64,000 nt of DNA from Mesorhizobium sp. AR07 (GCF_024746815.1 NZ_CP080525.1:5388501-5452500), one strand, 5' to 3'. Counted from the stretch's first letter, positions 8,263 through 16,130 are shown. Numbers and translations: made by a program. The notes: generated from the letters alone by a model not told the origin.

Positions 8263-9036
8263 TCAGCGGTTGCGGAAATTCGGCTTCCGTTTCTCGGCAA
8301 AGGCGGCCATGCCTTCCTTCTGGTCTTCCAGTGCAAACAGCGAGTGAAACAGTCGGCGCTCGAACCGCAATCCCTCGGCAAGGGTCGTCTCAAAGGCGCG
8401 GTTGACGGCCTCTTTTGCCATCATCACCGACGGCAGCGAGAAATCGGCGATCTTGGCTGCCGCCTTGAGCGCCTCCTCGACAAGCTCGCCGGCGGGCACG
8501 ACCCGCGACACCAGGCCCGAACGCTCGGCTTCGGCCGCATCCATCATCCGCCCGGTCAGGCACATGTCCATCGCCTTCGACTTGCCGACGAAGCGGGTCA
8601 GCCGTTGCGACCCGCCCATGCCTGGAATGACGCCGAGCGTGATCTCCGGCTGGCCAAACTTTGCACTGTCGGCGGCGATGATGAAATCGCACATCATCGC
8701 CAGTTCGCAGCCGCCGCCGAGCGCATAGCCGGCCACCGCCGCGATGACAGGCTTTCGTGCCCGCGTAAACTCTTCCCAGCCGACGAAGAAGTCTTGGCTG
8801 TAGGCGTCGACATAGGAGATCGACTGCATCTCCTTGATGTCGGCGCCGGCGGCAAAAGCCTTTTCGGAACCGGTTATGACCATGGCGCCGATTCCGGCAT
8901 CGGCACTGAAGCCGTTCACGGCTGCCACCAGTTCGGCCAGTATCTGGGAGTTCAGCGCGTTGAGCGCCTGCGGCCTGTTCAGCGTGATCAGCCCGACCTT
9001 GCCGCGCGTCTCGGTGATGATCGTCTCATAGGCCAT
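8263..9036 (-). CDS. Enoyl-CoA hydratase (crotonase family)
   Basis: This 257-residue enzyme should hydrate trans-2-enoyl-CoA to L-3-hydroxyacyl-CoA in fatty-acid breakdown. Both catalytic glutamates of the hydratase family are present, one in GGGCELAMMCD and one in FGQPEITLGVIPGMGG, and the oxyanion-hole segment AFAAGADIKEM is intact. ATG 9036 has GGAGCGAGGAGAAG just upstream, so its own ribosome-binding site survived the IS insertion. An open frame extends upstream antisense-like through the IS end but is not a real N-terminus. The IS lies 32 bp upstream and may have cut the gene off from transcription through deoB-mutM. Confidence 0.9.
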   Translation of the reverse strand: MAYETIITETRGKVGLITLNRPQALNALNSQILAELVAAVNGFSADAGIGAMVITGSEKAFAAGADIKEMQSISYVDAYSQDFFVGWEEFTRARKPVIAAVAGYALGGGCELAMMCDFIIAADSAKFGQPEITLGVIPGMGGSQRLTRFVGKSKAMDMCLTGRMMDAAEAERSGLVSRVVPAGELVEEALKAAAKIADFSLPSVMMAKEAVNRAFETTLAEGLRFERRLFHSLFALEDQKEGMAAFAEKRKPNFRNR

Positions 9037-9068
9037 GACTTGCTTCTCCTCGCTCCACCGTAATCTAG

Positions 9069-10025
9069 CTAGCTGTGGAGCCTCAACAGGTTGTCCGGGG
9101 TTAGATCGAGGCGACTGATGGGTGGTTTGGACTTTAGGCTGCCGTGTGGGCGATGCCAATTGTATCTGTGCAGCCAGACAGGCAGTTCGGCGGCGCGGTG
9201 ATCTGAAGTCGGATAAGCGATGGCATAGGCCCATTCGCGCAGCGCCGTCTGGATGAAGCGCTCGGCCTTGCCATTGGTCTTGGGCGTGTAAGGCCTTGTC
9301 CTGACGTGCTTGAGACCGAGATCGCGGCAGGCCTTGGCGAAGGCCTTCGATCTGTAGCAGGAGCCGTTGTCGGTCATGACGCGGGCTATCGCGACGCCGA
9401 GGCTGGCGTAGTAGGCGACCGCCGCTTTGAGGAAGGCGATGGCGCTTTCTTTTTTCTCGTCGGGCAGGATCTGCGAGAAGGCGATGCGGGAGGCGTCGTC
9501 GATGCAGACATGGACGAACTCCCAACTGCTGCCGCGCGAGCTGGCATTGCCGGTGCGCTTGCCGGTAATGCGATGACCGATGCGCTCGAAACGACCGAGC
9601 TTCTTGATGTCGATATGGATCATCTCGCCGGGATGCTCGCGCTCGTAGCGTCGGATCGGCTCGGCCGGTTCGATATCCCTGAGCCGCGACAGTCCGGCAC
9701 GCTTGAGAACGCGGCTAACGGTGGCGGGCGAGACGCCGACCTCATGGGCGATGTGCTTGCCGGTCCAACGTTGCCGCCGCAGCGCCATGATGCGCTCGGC
9801 GATCAACGCAGCGGTGGCCTGTGGCATATGGGCGGGCCGCGAGGAACGGTCGATCATGCCGGCCCGCCCTTCGGCCTTATAGCGCTCGACCCAACGCGCC
9901 ACGATCTTGGCCGACACGCCGTAGACGCGCGCCGCATGGGCTTTGGAAAAAGCCCCTTCTATCACCGACAGCGCCATCTCCTCTCGACGCAGCGGCGTGA
10001 GACGGGCATTCTTGTGGATGTTCAT
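9069..10025 (-). CDS. IS481-family transposase
   Basis: This 318-residue DDE transposase has an N-terminal helix-turn-helix region (residues 20-110) and an rve-type integrase core. The triad is readable as Asp139 (HIDIKK), Asp219 (MTDNGS) and Glu255 (NGKAERF), with the canonical 35-residue spacing between the last two. ATG 10025 begins MNIHKNARLTPLRREEM, the usual family start. The last codon and the TAG stop are completed by the flanking GCTAGC duplication, so the reading frame ends outside the IS proper. The gene appears intact and presumably active. Confidence 0.93.
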   Translation of the reverse strand: MNIHKNARLTPLRREEMALSVIEGAFSKAHAARVYGVSAKIVARWVERYKAEGRAGMIDRSSRPAHMPQATAALIAERIMALRRQRWTGKHIAHEVGVSPATVSRVLKRAGLSRLRDIEPAEPIRRYEREHPGEMIHIDIKKLGRFERIGHRITGKRTGNASSRGSSWEFVHVCIDDASRIAFSQILPDEKKESAIAFLKAAVAYYASLGVAIARVMTDNGSCYRSKAFAKACRDLGLKHVRTRPYTPKTNGKAERFIQTALREWAYAIAYPTSDHRAAELPVWLHRYNWHRPHGSLKSKPPISRLDLTPDNLLRLHS

Positions 10026-10108
10026 TCGGACCCTCCGGTGAGTGCTGAAGCCTGGTAACTCCAGTCTCTCCGGTCCGGTCCGAATGGACAACCTCCCGAA
10101 AGCTCACA
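9074..10108 (-). mobile_element. Complete IS481-family insertion sequence with 6-bp target duplication
   Basis: The 1035-bp element carries one transposase gene. Its ends, read inward, are TGTGGAGCCTCAACAGG then TTGTCC on the left, and TGTGAGCTTTCGGGAGG then TTGTCC on the right. They are imperfect inverted repeats sharing TGTG and the 9-bp AGGTTGTCC. The 6-bp sequence GCTAGC flanks both sides (9068-9073 and 10109-10114). This fits the NCTAGN target preference known for IS481. It sits exactly between the mutM stop and the hydratase gene, so no reading frame was broken. The intact ends and perfect duplication suggest a fairly recent insertion. Confidence 0.92.
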
Positions 10109-10114
10109 GCTAGC

Positions 10115-11005
10115 TTACCGCTGACACGTCCGGCAATAGAAGGTCGATCGGCCGCTCTGCACGATCCGCTCGATGTGGCCGCTGCAGCCGGGCTTCGAGC
10201 AGGGCTCACCTTCACGGTCGTAGACGGCGAAGGAATGCTGGAAGTAGCCCAGCGATCCGTCGGTCTGCATATAGTCCCTGAGCGAGGACCCGCCGGCCGC
10301 GATCGCATCTGATATCACTGAGCGAATGGCTTCGGCGAGACGTTCGCTTTGCGCCTCGGCCTTCTTTCCGGGCTTGGCGATCGTGCCTGCCTCGCGCAGC
10401 GGCGACAGGCTGGCGCGCCACAGCGCCTCCGACACGTAGATGTTGCCGAGCCCGGCGATCAGCCTCTGGTCGAGAAGCGCTGCCTTGAGCGGTGATCGCC
10501 GGCCTTTCATCAACGAGGCAAGCAGTGCGCCGTCCAATGTATTGCCGGTCGGCTCAACGCCCAATCCGGCCAGCATCGGATGCGCGTCCGGCGGCCCTTC
10601 GGCAAACAACATGAAGCCGAAGCGGCGCGGATCATTGAAGATCACGCGCGATCGTGCGCCGACCGGTGATAAGACATGGAAGACGACGTGGTCGTGGTTG
10701 GCGCTCTTCGAGCGGTCGTGCTGGAAGACCCCCGGCATGTCGCTGCCATCCGCCGTCTCGAGGCGGAATGAACCCGACATGCCGAGATGGCAGATCAGCA
10801 CCGGACCGCCGTCAAGGTCCATCGTCAGATACTTGGCCCGGCGGCCGAGCGCGGTGATTGTCTTGCCGGTCAGCCGCTGCGAGAATTTCTCGGGAAAGGG
10901 AAAGCGCAGATCCGCTCGGCGCGCCTCGACACGGGTGATGGTGGCGCCTTCCAGAACCGGCTGGAGCCCACGCCGGACCGTTTCGACCTCCGGCAATTCA
11001 GGCAT
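10115..11005 (-). CDS. mutM: Formamidopyrimidine-DNA glycosylase
   Basis: The 296-residue product (also called Fpg) removes 8-oxoguanine and formamidopyrimidines from oxidised DNA. It begins MPELPEVETVRRGL, where Pro2 is the Schiff-base nucleophile and Glu3 is catalytic. The C-terminus carries the zinc finger CSKPGC...FYCRTCQR, preceded by the H2TH region. Its start overlaps the end of deoB by 8 bp, so the two are translationally coupled. Its TAA stop directly abuts the IS481 target duplication. Confidence 0.95.
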   Translation of the reverse strand: MPELPEVETVRRGLQPVLEGATITRVEARRADLRFPFPEKFSQRLTGKTITALGRRAKYLTMDLDGGPVLICHLGMSGSFRLETADGSDMPGVFQHDRSKSANHDHVVFHVLSPVGARSRVIFNDPRRFGFMLFAEGPPDAHPMLAGLGVEPTGNTLDGALLASLMKGRRSPLKAALLDQRLIAGLGNIYVSEALWRASLSPLREAGTIAKPGKKAEAQSERLAEAIRSVISDAIAAGGSSLRDYMQTDGSLGYFQHSFAVYDREGEPCSKPGCSGHIERIVQSGRSTFYCRTCQR

Positions 11006-12239
11006 GACCGCCAATCGTTGTATGGAAAGAGGTGCCGTGACCGCCGCGTGCCAGCCCAAGATGCTCGGCCACGGTCTCGCCGATGTCGGCGAATGTTGTT
11101 CTCAAGCCTATGTCGCCGCCCTTGAAACCCGGCCCGGTGCCGATCACCGGAATGCGTTCACGCGTATGATCGGTACCGGGCCAGGTCGGATCGTTGCCGT
11201 GATCGGCTGTCAGGATGAGAAGATCGCCCTGCCGCAGCCTTGCAAAGGCCTCCGGCAGTCGCCGGTCGAAGGCCTCGAGCGCGGCAGCATAACCTGCAAC
11301 GTCGCGGCGATGACCGAATTCGGTGTCGAAGTCGACGAAATTGGCGAAGACGAGGTCGCCGTCGCCGGCATCATCCATCGCGCCCAGCGCTTCGTCGAAC
11401 ATGGCCATGTTGCCCGCCGCCTTGCGCACTTGCGAAATTCCGCGATGGGCGAAGATGTCGCCGATCTTGCCGACGGCGATGACGCGGCTGCCACGCGCCG
11501 TCAGCCGATCGAGCAGCGTCGGCTCCGGCGGCGGCACGGCGTAGTCATGGCGGTTGTACGTCCGCACGAAGGTGGCGGTGGTTTCGCCGACGAACGGCCG
11601 CGCGATAACCCGTCCGATCCTTAGGGGATCGACCAGCCTGCGCACCACCTTGCAGAATTCATAAAGCCGCTCCAGGCCGAAATAGACTTCATGCGCGGCG
11701 ATCTGCAGAACGGAATCGACCGACGTGTAGCAGATCGGCTTGCCGCTACGGATGTGCTCCTCGCCGAACCGCTCGATGACCTCGGTGCCCGGCGCATGAC
11801 AGTTGCCGAGAATGCCCGGCACCTTGCCCTCGCGAATGATCGCCTCGGTCAGCTCGGCCGGAAAGGCCGGAACCGTATCCGGGAAATAGCCCCAGTCGAA
11901 GCGCACCGGCAGGCCGGCGATTTCCCAATGACCTGATGGCGTGTCCTTGCCGCTCGAAACCTCCTGAGCGGCACCATGGAAGGCCGTGGTGAGCAAATCC
12001 GTCCCGCTGCTGGCAAAGCCCAGTCCCGTCGCGGTTTCGGCAGCCTTGCCAAGCCCGAGCGAGGCCATATGGGGAACAAACAGCGGTCCGCTGCGAAGCC
12101 CTTCGCGATCCGCGCGGCCTTCGGCGCAGGCCTCGGCGATGTGCGCGAATGTGTTGGCGCCGGCGTCGCCATAGCGGTCGGCGTCTTCAGCGCCGCCGAT
12201 GCCGAAAGAGTCCAGAACGAAGAGGAATGCGCGCGCCAT
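10998..12239 (-). CDS. deoB: Phosphopentomutase
   Basis: DeoB interconverts ribose-1-phosphate (or deoxyribose-1-phosphate) and the 5-phosphate in nucleoside salvage. The 413-residue alkaline-phosphatase-superfamily protein starts MARAFLFVLDSFGIGG, where the Asp is a metal ligand. Further metal-site segments are visible (GKDTPSGHWEIAG, FVDFDTEFGHRRD, LTADHGNDPTWPGTDHTRE). ATG 12239 gives the family N-terminus; the frame is open upstream through repeats but is not coding. The gene leads the deoB-mutM unit. Confidence 0.94.
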   Translation of the reverse strand: MARAFLFVLDSFGIGGAEDADRYGDAGANTFAHIAEACAEGRADREGLRSGPLFVPHMASLGLGKAAETATGLGFASSGTDLLTTAFHGAAQEVSSGKDTPSGHWEIAGLPVRFDWGYFPDTVPAFPAELTEAIIREGKVPGILGNCHAPGTEVIERFGEEHIRSGKPICYTSVDSVLQIAAHEVYFGLERLYEFCKVVRRLVDPLRIGRVIARPFVGETTATFVRTYNRHDYAVPPPEPTLLDRLTARGSRVIAVGKIGDIFAHRGISQVRKAAGNMAMFDEALGAMDDAGDGDLVFANFVDFDTEFGHRRDVAGYAAALEAFDRRLPEAFARLRQGDLLILTADHGNDPTWPGTDHTRERIPVIGTGPGFKGGDIGLRTTFADIGETVAEHLGLARGGHGTSFHTTIGGHA

Positions 12240-12336
12240 GGAGTCTTTGTTGCCAGTTTGAACGAGCAGACATAGGGTTCCGCGACCGCATTGGCAATTC
12301 GGAAACCAAACCGCAACGGCTAAGCCGATATTCTGA

Positions 12337-12439
12337 TGCATGTCGCCCAAAAGTGCACAACGGTTTTTGGGATAACGACATGCACAAACAACAAGTGCAT
12401 GTCGCCCAAAAAGTGTGAAGCCGTTTTGGGCGACATGCA
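12337..12439. repeat. Two tandem copies of a GCATGTCG...CGACATGC hairpin repeat
   Basis: Copy 1 (12337-12384) has arms TGCATGTCG and CGACATGCA with an inner CCCAAAA/TTTTTGGG pair. Copy 2 (12396-12439) has the same outer arms and inner CCCAAAAA/TTTTGGG. A right-half remnant (CTTGGGCAACGACATGCA) lies at 13443-13460 on the far side of the next gene. Such elements recur between genes in Mesorhizobium genomes. The copies sit between the divergent deoB and binding-protein genes. Confidence 0.85.
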
Positions 12440-12508
12440 CAATCTGAGGATATACCGCAACGGCGTTGGCATGGGCATGGATCGAGGAAAACAGACGGCG
12501 GTTTTGCC

Positions 12509-13429
12509 ATGAGGGTTGCGCTGAAGGCGCCTGCTGCCCTCATGCTGGTGCAGGTCGCGCTCTGGTCCAATCCGGCGCATGCCGACTGGCGCGACGATAT
12601 CGGCACGTTTCGCATCGGCATCGTTGCCGAGCCCGGCGCCGGCAACACCGTTCCCGGGCTGGCACGGTTGACCGACGCCTACACCAAGGCCTTGGGCATG
12701 AAGGTCGAGTTTGTCGTTGCCCGCGACTACGCCGCGCTGATCGAGGCGCAGGCCAATGCCCGCATCGAATACGCGATCTATTCCGCGACCGCCTATGCAA
12801 CGGCGTCGCAACGCTGCGGATGTATCGAGCCGCTCGTGGCTCCGATCGATTCCGACGGCGCGATCGGCATCCGCTCCGTTCTGCTGACGCGGGACGGCAA
12901 GCTGCCTGACCTCGCGCCAATGGAGAGCCATCGCATTGTCATGGCGCCGTCCGACAGCGCCGGCGGTTCTCTCTTGCCACTGGCGGCGTTGACCGCGGAA
13001 GGCCGCAAGGTCGCGGAAGATGCGCCGTTTCTGGTCCATGCCGATTCGGCCGCGGCGGCGGAAACGATGCTGGTCGATGGCAAGGCCGATGGCCTGTTCG
13101 GTTGGGTGACGGCCGCTGCCGACGGTCAGCCGAAAGCATCGGGCACACAGGCGAGGCTCCAAGCGGCAGGGCTTTCGGGAGCGACACTCAGGGTCGTATG
13201 GACGTCGGGCCTGCTGAGATATGGCCCCCATGCCGTCCGCAGCGATCTCGACCCGGAAGCCAAGCGCCGGCTCACCGTGTTCCTCACCAATCTCAAGTCG
13301 ATGACGCCAGACGTCTACGACCTCCTGGAATCGAAGCATTCCGGCGGCTTCGCTGTCGTCGCGCCAAAGGATTACGAGGTGGCTGCTTCTATGGTGCGCT
13401 TCGTCTCGGGCCGCGGCGCACCGCAATAA
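12509..13429 (+). CDS. Periplasmic phosphate/phosphonate-type solute-binding protein (PhnD-like)
   Basis: This 306-residue protein starts with a signal peptide of about 26 residues (cleavage after NPAHA). It then shows the PhnD/transferrin-like binding fold: FRIGIVAEPG at the start of domain I, KALGMKVEFVVARDYAALIEA, and a hinge region with ATAYATA and APSDSAGGSLLPL. No permease or ATPase gene adjoins it, so it is an orphan binding protein or a sensor-domain partner. The ligand cannot be read from the sequence. It is flanked on both sides by palindromic repeats. Confidence 0.75.
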   Translation: MRVALKAPAALMLVQVALWSNPAHADWRDDIGTFRIGIVAEPGAGNTVPGLARLTDAYTKALGMKVEFVVARDYAALIEAQANARIEYAIYSATAYATASQRCGCIEPLVAPIDSDGAIGIRSVLLTRDGKLPDLAPMESHRIVMAPSDSAGGSLLPLAALTAEGRKVAEDAPFLVHADSAAAAETMLVDGKADGLFGWVTAAADGQPKASGTQARLQAAGLSGATLRVVWTSGLLRYGPHAVRSDLDPEAKRRLTVFLTNLKSMTPDVYDLLESKHSGGFAVVAPKDYEVAASMVRFVSGRGAPQ

Positions 13430-13474
13430 GGTGCGCGGCGATCTTGGGCAACGACATGCATAAAACCAAAGCTT

Positions 13475-13636
13475 GAAGCGCGTCGACTGAATCCGTTTCA
13501 CCGCGACGCGCTTCGGACAGGCTCGGTGAACCGCTCAGAGCAATTCCAGGAAAAGTGTGAAACGGTTTTCCGTCCGGAATTGCGTTAAAACAAAGAGATA
13601 GAGCGGTTCGCCGTTTCCGTGAAACAGTGAACCGCT
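13475..13636. repeat. Cluster of three different short inverted repeats
   Basis: Three hairpins follow each other. The first has arms GAAGCGCGTCG (13475-13485) and CGACGCGCTTC (13504-13514). The second has GCAATTCC (13540-13547) and GGAATTGC (13576-13583). The third has AGCGGTTC (13602-13609) and GAACCGCT (13629-13636). The second resembles the CATGATCC family in its inner GAAAAGTG...ACGGTTTTCC. The cluster separates convergent genes and may also stop transcription. Confidence 0.75.
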
Positions 13637-13649
13637 TGGCGGTCTCGGC

Positions 13650-14267
13650 TCAACAGTCCGTGCAAGTGACCGCCGCGCTTCTGCGCGGACGCAGATAGTA
13701 GGTTTCGCTCATATTTATGTTGTTGAAAGCCGTGGTCAATCCAAGCTTCTGTTGGCTTCCCGGCGACCAGCTGATGACCGGCGTGTAGCCGAGAGTGCTG
13801 TCGACGCGGATGAGGAAGGTGCCGGCGACCTTGAGTGTTGCTGGAACCGTGGTGGCGGTAGGGCCGGCGCTGGCGACGCCATTGACCAGCTTGCGCGACC
13901 ACGCCACCTGCACCAGCGGCGTCGCGTCGCTCGTGACCTGTATTGCCGTGACGGTGATGCTCGGGGCCGAGCGGTTGTAGGGCTGAAGGGTGACTGCGCC
14001 GATCGCCATGATGGCGTCGATATCCGCCTTGGCGACGGATGTCTGCTGCGTGACGAGATCAGCCACCATGCTGCCGATACGACTGACCTTCTTGCTGGTC
14101 TCGATGGCTTGTGACGCTTCCATGGTCACGAAATACATGATCAGCAGAATAGGCATGATCAAGGCGAATTCGACCGCCGCGATACCACGGCGATCCGACC
14201 CGAATCGAATTGCCTTACGCCAAATTCCCGTAGTCCTGAGATGTGCCCCCGCACGCATCATGCCCAT
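13650..14267 (-). CDS. TadE-like pilus assembly protein (pseudopilin)
   Basis: This 205-residue protein has the TadE signature near residue 25: DRRGIAAVEFALIMPILLIMYF, a conserved Glu followed by a single hydrophobic segment as in class IV pseudopilins. The rest is predicted extracytoplasmic. It lies 42 bp downstream of a second TadE-like gene on the same strand and probably shares its transcript. The C-terminus ends in a two-cysteine motif (CTDC). Together the pair likely correspond to TadE and TadF of other tad loci. Confidence 0.82.
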   Translation of the reverse strand: MGMMRAGAHLRTTGIWRKAIRFGSDRRGIAAVEFALIMPILLIMYFVTMEASQAIETSKKVSRIGSMVADLVTQQTSVAKADIDAIMAIGAVTLQPYNRSAPSITVTAIQVTSDATPLVQVAWSRKLVNGVASAGPTATTVPATLKVAGTFLIRVDSTLGYTPVISWSPGSQQKLGLTTAFNNINMSETYYLRPRRSAAVTCTDC

Positions 14268-14309
14268 TGCCCTTTTTTCTTTTTTGCTGCTCGCGCATCC
14301 GCCTCGAAC

Positions 14310-14891
14310 TCAATTGCCGAACGGCTCGTTCTGCCAGGTTATCGACGCGAAATGCAGAGTTTTGTTACCACCCATCGACTGAGCCAACAGATCGGTCATG
14401 ATCGGCCATTTGTAGAAGACACGCAGCATGTTCTTCGATTCCGCCGGCCCCGGCGCAACAGTAAAGGACTGCGTGGCGTTGCCGTTCGTCAGGATGACTT
14501 GGCCCCCCTGAATCTTGAAGCCGGCCAAGGCCGCGTCGGCGAACGTGGTATATTGGCGAAGATCAACGTCCAGCTGAGTGGGACAATCCTGAGAGACGAT
14601 GATCTCCAGCTTGTCGCAGATCATGTTCTTCAAATTGTCTCCGGCGACGTCGGCGGCCCTCAGCTGGCCGGTGCGCAGCTTGCGCGCGACGTCGTCGGTG
14701 ATATTGGCCATCACTTCCTGGCCGGCAAATGCGATGCAGCTTTCCAGAATGGCAAAGACAAGCAGCGCGAATGGGATTGCAAGGATTGCGAATTCAATGG
14801 CCGTGCTGCCGCGCCGGTCGCGAAGGAAGCGGGAGAAAAACCTCGGGCGTCTCGCCTGGTGCTCGTCTGTGGGGCCGACTTCCTTGCTCAT
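14310..14891 (-). CDS. TadE-like pilus assembly protein (pseudopilin)
   Basis: This 193-residue protein carries the TadE motif DRRGSTAIEFAILAIPFALLV at residues 25-45, giving one membrane-spanning or pseudopilin segment with the conserved Glu. Two cysteines (MICDKL and QDCPTQ) may pair in the periplasm. It is the first gene of a two-gene unit with the downstream TadE-like gene and lies close to the pilA-tadC operon on the other strand. A motif resembling a CtrA box lies about 100 bp upstream. Confidence 0.85.
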   Translation of the reverse strand: MSKEVGPTDEHQARRPRFFSRFLRDRRGSTAIEFAILAIPFALLVFAILESCIAFAGQEVMANITDDVARKLRTGQLRAADVAGDNLKNMICDKLEIIVSQDCPTQLDVDLRQYTTFADAALAGFKIQGGQVILTNGNATQSFTVAPGPAESKNMLRVFYKWPIMTDLLAQSMGGNKTLHFASITWQNEPFGN

Positions 14892-14988
14892 ACCTGATCC
14901 TGCCGATCTCTATGCGGTCTCGGAAGGAGTATTAGCGCAAACCAATTGAGGTCCGGTTTGAATGATCGTTAAAGTCGGCGCAGGCGTC

Positions 14989-15004
14989 TTAACCAGCCGA
15001 TAAC
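14989..15004. promoter_or_regulatory. Candidate CtrA-type box upstream of the tadE-like unit
   Basis: TTAA, a 7-bp gap, then ATAAC matches the CtrA consensus TTAA-N7-TTAAC at all but one position. It lies about 100 bp upstream of the TadE-like gene at 14891. The motif is short, so chance matches are expected. Confidence 0.25.
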
Positions 15005-15024
15005 CTGAACGGCATTCGACCGCG

Positions 15025-15453
15025 CTATCCTATCGGCTGACAACTCATCTCGGCTTCGGAGGATTTTTCCGCTTCGCTCTTGTAGGAGCTTTCGCAATAG
15101 GGCGTGCAGGACATGGTCTGTATTTCGGCACGCCGATAGATACGCACGGACGAAGCGGCCTGCCGCACCACTGTAACCTGCTCGTCGACGATCGGACTAC
15201 CGTCCGTATCGAGCACGACGAGATTGGTGACGCCGAAGCCCTTGCCGGTCAGCACGACCGTCGAGGCGTCCTGTACGGAAGCGTCGGCGATTGCCGGGTT
15301 GCCGACCACGATCGTGTCGGCGGGGCGCGACAGTTTGACGATCTTGGCCTGGTTCATCGTGACCTCGATGCCGGCGCCGGCCATGGCGGGCGCGACGAAG
15401 GTCGCGGCGGCAAGAAGCGCGGCAATCAGGATTGACGATCTCGGCTGGGCCAT
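15025..15453 (-). CDS. Stand-alone pilus-assembly protein N-terminal (CpaC-N-like) domain protein
   Basis: This 142-residue protein has a signal peptide (cleavage near MAGA, residue 27). One domain follows that resembles the N-terminal region of the CpaC secretin. Compare KIVKLSRPADTIVVGNPAIADASVQD here with SVVIDLPSDAYDILVANPAVADAVTR in CpaC at 17815. No secretin pore domain follows. Three cysteines lie in a charged tail (SCTPYC...MSC). A periplasmic helper of the secretin is inferred. ATG 15453 was chosen because the preceding ten codons have no start context. Confidence 0.75.
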   Translation of the reverse strand: MAQPRSSILIAALLAAATFVAPAMAGAGIEVTMNQAKIVKLSRPADTIVVGNPAIADASVQDASTVVLTGKGFGVTNLVVLDTDGSPIVDEQVTVVRQAASSVRIYRRAEIQTMSCTPYCESSYKSEAEKSSEAEMSCQPIG

Positions 15454-15600
15454 TGAGGCGCTCCACGCAAGCAGACTGATCAACGGAACATGAAGGAGAT
15501 TGGTGAACCAACGGTTAAGCGGTCACCCTGATGGAAGGCGCGAGGCCCGACATGATGCCCGTATGGTGCGGTCGGCTTGGGATCAGACCACCGCCAACCC

Positions 15601-15728
15601 GGTGTTTGGACCGGAGACATCGCGAACGGGTGTGCGGGGACATCGCGAACAGTTTTGCGCAATTTGCGCCAGGGGGTTCGGGATGCCCGTTCGGGAGACA
15701 ACAGCGCGCTGTCTCCGGCCCAAACACC
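15601..15728. repeat. 128-bp element with 19-bp terminal inverted repeats (MITE-like)
   Basis: The left end GGTGTTTGGACCGGAGACA (15601-15619) and right end TGTCTCCGGCCCAAACACC (15710-15728) are inverted repeats with one central mismatch. Inside, ACATCGCGAAC occurs twice as a direct repeat (15617-15627 and 15640-15650). No open frame and no clear target duplication are visible. A small non-autonomous element or a remnant of an IS is plausible. Confidence 0.7.
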
Positions 15729-15749
15729 TGGGAAGGGGCCAGCCAGCAC

Positions 15750-15765
15750 TTAGTCCGAAGTTAAC
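15750..15765. promoter_or_regulatory. Candidate CtrA-type box upstream of pilA
   Basis: TTAG, a 7-bp gap, then TTAAC matches the CtrA consensus at all but one position. pilA is a CtrA target in Caulobacter. Position and spacing fit, but the motif is short. Confidence 0.3.
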
Positions 15766-15910
15766 CACGCAATATGCTCGAACTGGGAAAGGAATCAGTA
15801 AGGCTGTTTATTAAGCCGATCGAAAGAGCTTCTCCCTAGATTGGCAGTATCCGATCAACCATCACAGAAGTTGACGGAAGTGCTGTAACACGTGGAGTAG
15901 GAGCTCTCGA

Positions 15911-16087
15911 ATGTCTAATCTCATCGCACGTTTTGTGAAGGACGAATCCGGCGCGACCGCTATCGAATATGGTCTGATCGCCGCTCTCATCGCGCTCGCT
16001 ATCATCACTGGCGCTGGCGCGCTCGGCAATGCACTCAACACCAAGTTCCAGGCTATCGGAAACACCTTGAACAGCAGCGGCAGCTAA
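15911..16087 (+). CDS. pilA: Flp-type pilin (major pilus subunit)
   Basis: This 58-residue prepilin of the Flp family begins MSNLIARFVKDESGATAIEYGLIAALIAL. The prepilin peptidase should cut after the Gly in DESG|ATAIEYG, leaving a mature pilin with Glu5 and a hydrophobic helix. The size and the IEYGLIAAL core are diagnostic. The start has a purine-rich GTAGGAG upstream. It is followed by a strong hairpin terminator, so the pilin can be made in excess over the assembly genes downstream, as in other tad loci. Confidence 0.95.
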   Translation: MSNLIARFVKDESGATAIEYGLIAALIALAIITGAGALGNALNTKFQAIGNTLNSSGS

Positions 16088-16130
16088 TCTGCCGTATAGC
16101 TGAGCGCTCAGCGCTCGGATTGCGTTCTGG

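Larger units (their letters stand above)
15454..15910. other. Divergent intergenic region between the CpaC-N-like gene and pilA
   Basis: This 457-bp region must hold the promoters for both flanking genes. Its centre is occupied by a 128-bp inverted-repeat element (15601-15728). A motif resembling a CtrA box lies at 15750-15765, about 150 bp upstream of pilA. No coding sequence is supported. Confidence 0.6.

Noticed and set aside
9037..9525. A 163-residue N-terminal extension of the enoyl-CoA hydratase
   Set aside because: The extension is another-frame reading of the IS transposase region; the hydratase has its own ribosome-binding site and family start at 9036.
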